In this document: positions 7,432 through 9,637 of the stretch, one piece after another | How positions within the stretch are numbered: position 1 is the stretch's first letter | Layout: every line of letters begins with the position of its first letter | Assembly: GCA_964627255.1 (NCBI GenBank) | Contig: CAZVIN010000136.1 | Span: 1 to 9,637 of the forward strand | Length of the DNA: 9,637 nt | Source of the DNA: CALLJL01 sp964627255 | Lineage (GTDB): Bacteria > Acidobacteriota > Aminicenantia > Aminicenantales > CALLJL01 | Reading direction: 5' to 3' | Notes under the pieces: generated by a model | Told to the model about the DNA's origin: nothing | The model's input: the letters and a program-made list of their open reading frames with translations, nothing else | Databases searched by the model: none | Position numbers and translations under genes: made by a program

Positions 7432-7929
7432 TCAGTCGCGGCGGTAGAGTTTGCGCCAAGGGGTGTTTTTGTTGGCGATATAATCAGCAATAGCTCGACG
7501 CAAGGTTTCGGCGGCTAATTGGGCACAGTGATGGTCAGATTCAGGCAACCCGCCCAAAAATTTGATAATATTATCAGCTGAAACTAAGCCTAAGGCTTGA
7601 ATTATGCTTTTCCCCTGAGCCAAGCAGGTGGCAGCACTGCCACTAACCTGGGTCGACCCACAACCGTCGGTCTCAAAGGTGCAAGCCGCGATGACCTCGT
7701 CGCGAACCCGTAGGAACATCTCCATAGTATCACCACAGCTTCCTTTCACTTTGGCATAGCCATCTGGATTCTCTAAAGCACCTCGGTTGAGCTGGCTCTG
7801 GAGAAGCTCAATTACTTTTTCGCTATAGATTTTCCTCAAATCCCGATAAATCTGCTCCTGAATTTGCCGGACAAACTCTTCTATTTCCCTATCTTCTTCT
7901 TTCTTCTGGCTCTCTTCCTTTTCCTTCAT
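7432..7929 (-). CDS. NifU/IscU-like iron-sulfur cluster assembly scaffold protein
   Basis: The 165-residue product holds the single NifU N-terminal (IscU-like) domain, on which [Fe-S] clusters are built in the cytoplasm before transfer to client proteins. The key residues are present: Cys65 in GSCGDTMEMF with Asp67, Cys90 in TDGCGS, and His134-Cys135 in SDHHCAQLA, matching Cys37, Asp39, Cys63, His105 and Cys106 of IscU. The first 30 or so residues are a lysine/glutamate-rich helical extension not found in IscU. No C-terminal Nfu domain follows. The frame stays open further upstream into the neighbouring gene (to 8121), but ATG 7929 is chosen because AGAGGG sits eight bases before it, just after the upstream stop, and because conserved sequence begins after it. 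It lies 16 bases behind the C25-like gene and is probably co-transcribed with it. No cysteine desulfurase gene is visible nearby. Family assignment is firm; client proteins are unknown. Confidence 0.92.
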   Translation of the reverse strand: MKEKEESQKKEEDREIEEFVRQIQEQIYRDLRKIYSEKVIELLQSQLNRGALENPDGYAKVKGSCGDTMEMFLRVRDEVIAACTFETDGCGSTQVSGSAATCLAQGKSIIQALGLVSADNIIKFLGGLPESDHHCAQLAAETLRRAIADYIANKNTPWRKLYRRD

Positions 7930-7937
7930 GACTTTAA

Positions 7938-7943
7938 CCCTCT
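7938..7943 (-). promoter_or_regulatory. Ribosome binding site deciding the scaffold gene start
   Basis: On the - strand AGAGGG lies eight bases before the ATG at 7929 and entirely within the 16-base gap after the upstream stop codon (7946-7948). Upstream in-frame ATGs, such as the one at 7990-7992 inside the neighbouring gene, lack such a site. Confidence 0.7.
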
Positions 7944-7945
7944 TT

Positions 7946-9637
7946 TTATCGGACAAGCCTAAAAATAAGGGGACTTTCTCCACCCTGCCCATTGACCGTT
8001 GCAATAGCATAGCGACAAGAGCCATCGCCTCGCGCCCGCGAAAAATACTGAAAGGTGCGGGCATCAACATTGGCCAAAGGGAGCAGGCTCGCCAACCCAA
8101 CTTTATACAATCGATAGCCAATAATTTTGGCCGGGTCGTTGGCCGTGTTCTGTGCCCACCTTAGGATATCAATATCCTCCCTCATAAAAAGAGACCTATT
8201 TTCTTCCCTTCGGGCAGAAAAATTCAGTGGCGGATAGGGCAGGTCCCCTTGAGCCTCAAGGCCTGGCACTTCCTGGAAGCTAACCATCGGGTCACCAATA
8301 ATGGCCATACCATAATGCCAGCCGATGATATAGCCGCGTTCCTCCTTACTGCGCAACCGATCATTAAACCACTCAAGGAAAGCTTTCCCTAAGCACTGAT
8401 TTTTTCCCAGGGACTCGTAAAAAGGTTCATGCTCCAGCATCCCGCCCACTTTTGTCGTTCCCACGACCACTAAGGAAGAAGGGCTGTCGCTATAAACATA
8501 AGAACCGCCAAGAAAATAGCGCCCCCTACCCGCGGCCCAGTCGCAACCATGACAGCCAATCAAGTTATAGCCTACGGCGCGAGGCTGCTTTTCCCGCACC
8601 TCGCGCTCATAGCAAATCCCTCCTGTATAAAACTGGTGGTACTCGAAGGTGGCATGAGCCCAGACCTGGATGAAGCCGTAAAAAGCAAAGGGCAGGCGGT
8701 TGTTTAAATAATCCCATTTTTCAACTTGATTCTCGGGGGGCTCTTTCCATTTAAGGTCGTCATAATCATCCGGGCCGAATAAATGATGGAAATAAGCCGT
8801 GCTGTATTGCCTCCAATCATGATCCGTATAGACTAGACCTAAACGGTAAGGCCTGACGTGCCCCAGCCAGTAATTATGATTCTTGTCCATGTACTTAGAG
8901 AAAAGGTCAACCTCAGCGCCATAATAACCCATAGTGGAAGCGTCAACTCGCCCCACAAATATTTCTGCCTCAATGTCACCCTCACCATTTTCATGAACGT
9001 CGTATTTGCCGTTAGCATCCACGTCTCGCCACAGGCCGTCCAAGTCCATCAGAAAAAGGTCGCAAGTCCAGTCGGCATAGCCATAGCCTCCCTGCCACCA
9101 ATAATGGTCATTCGGGACTTCAAACCAGGCCGCCGGTTGCTCGCCGATGAGGACGACTCCGTCCAGCCCAAAAAGAAAATATTCCTGGCAAATTAAGGCC
9201 TTGAGGTCTTCAGCCCTTCCCCCCTCCGCGGTCACCAGAGTTACCTGGCATCCATAGGCTTTACCCACATCCTGCACATAACGGTCAATACACTTCTGGC
9301 CACGATTATCAGCATACAAGGAACTATTAGCGATGACTAAAATCCTCGGCGGCCACCCCAAAGCAAGCCCGGGATAATCTGAGCTCTCCAAAACTCCACT
9401 CCTATAACTGGGTAATAACGTGTATCGATACCTGAAGACAAATGGAGTGGGCTTGGCTTGTTCCCGATAAATGGCGTGAAGCTCGTTATAATCAATCCCC
9501 GGTTTAAAGCGGGAGAGGATTTTAGACATCTCAAAATATACAGAGTGCTTTCTTTCCCCCTTATTTTGGGCCTCCATCCGGAGCTCGGCTGGACTAACCA
9601 GGAACCAAAGGCACCCGGCAAGCAATAACCAAAACAC
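7946..9637 (-). CDS. Gingipain-like (C25-type) exported cysteine peptidase with Fn3-like tail, N-terminus at window edge
   Basis: The frame runs to the right window edge; 563 codons are visible, the first a GTG at 9635-9637 that may or may not be the start. Numbering here counts from it. Residues 2-15 are hydrophobic, fitting a signal peptide; LLAGC (5-9) resembles a lipobox, though the hydrophobic run goes on past it. A caspase/gingipain-like fold spans about 97-455: strand PPRILVIANSSLY, GLDGVVLIGE (157-166), CDLFLMDLDG (192-201), EIFVGRVDAS (225-234), a histidine in QVWAHATF (His328), a cysteine in LIGCHGCDW (Cys362), and the closing AIIGDPMVSF (445-454), typical of C25 peptidases. Compared with RgpB (GHG and ACVNGDF), His328 and Cys362 are the likely catalytic pair, in unusual surroundings. 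A canonical 12-residue EF-hand loop, DVDANGKYDVHE (205-216), suggests bound calcium. Residues about 470-560 resemble an Fn3 domain (IIGYRLYKVG, CRYAIATVNGQGGES). No type IX sorting tail is seen. Family is likely, activity and specificity unproven. Confidence 0.75.
   Translation of the reverse strand: MFWLLLAGCLWFLVSPAELRMEAQNKGERKHSVYFEMSKILSRFKPGIDYNELHAIYREQAKPTPFVFRYRYTLLPSYRSGVLESSDYPGLALGWPPRILVIANSSLYADNRGQKCIDRYVQDVGKAYGCQVTLVTAEGGRAEDLKALICQEYFLFGLDGVVLIGEQPAAWFEVPNDHYWWQGGYGYADWTCDLFLMDLDGLWRDVDANGKYDVHENGEGDIEAEIFVGRVDASTMGYYGAEVDLFSKYMDKNHNYWLGHVRPYRLGLVYTDHDWRQYSTAYFHHLFGPDDYDDLKWKEPPENQVEKWDYLNNRLPFAFYGFIQVWAHATFEYHQFYTGGICYEREVREKQPRAVGYNLIGCHGCDWAAGRGRYFLGGSYVYSDSPSSLVVVGTTKVGGMLEHEPFYESLGKNQCLGKAFLEWFNDRLRSKEERGYIIGWHYGMAIIGDPMVSFQEVPGLEAQGDLPYPPLNFSARREENRSLFMREDIDILRWAQNTANDPAKIIGYRLYKVGLASLLPLANVDARTFQYFSRARGDGSCRYAIATVNGQGGESPLIFRLVR

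Noticed and set aside
7930..8121. Longer N-terminus for the NifU-like protein (start at 8121)
   Set aside because: The extra 64 codons overlap the end of the C25-like gene in another frame, lack a ribosome binding site and do not resemble the family; ATG 7929 has a well-spaced AGAGGG.

Overview
The window carries five protein-coding genes in two blocks that face each other. Three run on the + strand: the tail of an M61-type aminopeptidase with a PDZ domain (1-621), a complete exported tricorn-like S41 peptidase (1278-4643), and a complete membrane-anchored TolB-like/TPR protein (5392-7158). Two run on the - strand and look like one transcription unit: a gingipain-like (C25-type) exported peptidase cut by the right window edge (7946-9637), followed 16 bases later by a NifU/IscU-type iron-sulfur scaffold protein (7432-7929). 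The two blocks converge on a 273-base gap.

Long non-coding gaps separate the + genes (656 and 748 bases), so each is probably transcribed from its own promoter. The first gap holds a convincing intrinsic terminator for the M61 gene (633-670) and a near-consensus sigma70-type promoter for the tricorn gene (TTGAAC, 18 bases, TATAAT; 1144-1173), with an inverted repeat over the -35 box. The second gap holds a TTGACA promoter candidate before the TolB/TPR gene. It also holds a stretch on the - strand that reads like a protein tail but has internal stops, possibly a decayed gene.

Organism: the sequence suggests a Gram-negative-type bacterium rich in exported peptidases. Secreted tricorn homologues, M61 peptidases with PDZ, TolB-like/TPR membrane proteins and C25-like peptidases with an Fn3-like tail are, from general knowledge, frequent together in Aminicenantes and Acidobacteria-related genomes. 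This is an inference from gene types; there is no rRNA or other taxonomic marker here.

Functionally, three of the five genes encode peptidases of three unrelated catalytic types (metallo, serine, cysteine). The tricorn-like protein clearly carries an export signal, and the C25-like one probably does. Together with the predicted periplasmic TPR protein they fit a lifestyle of envelope or extracellular protein degradation. The NifU-like protein is cytoplasmic housekeeping, and its coupling to the C25-like gene is not explained by function. No mobile elements, CRISPR arrays, tRNAs or rRNAs were seen.
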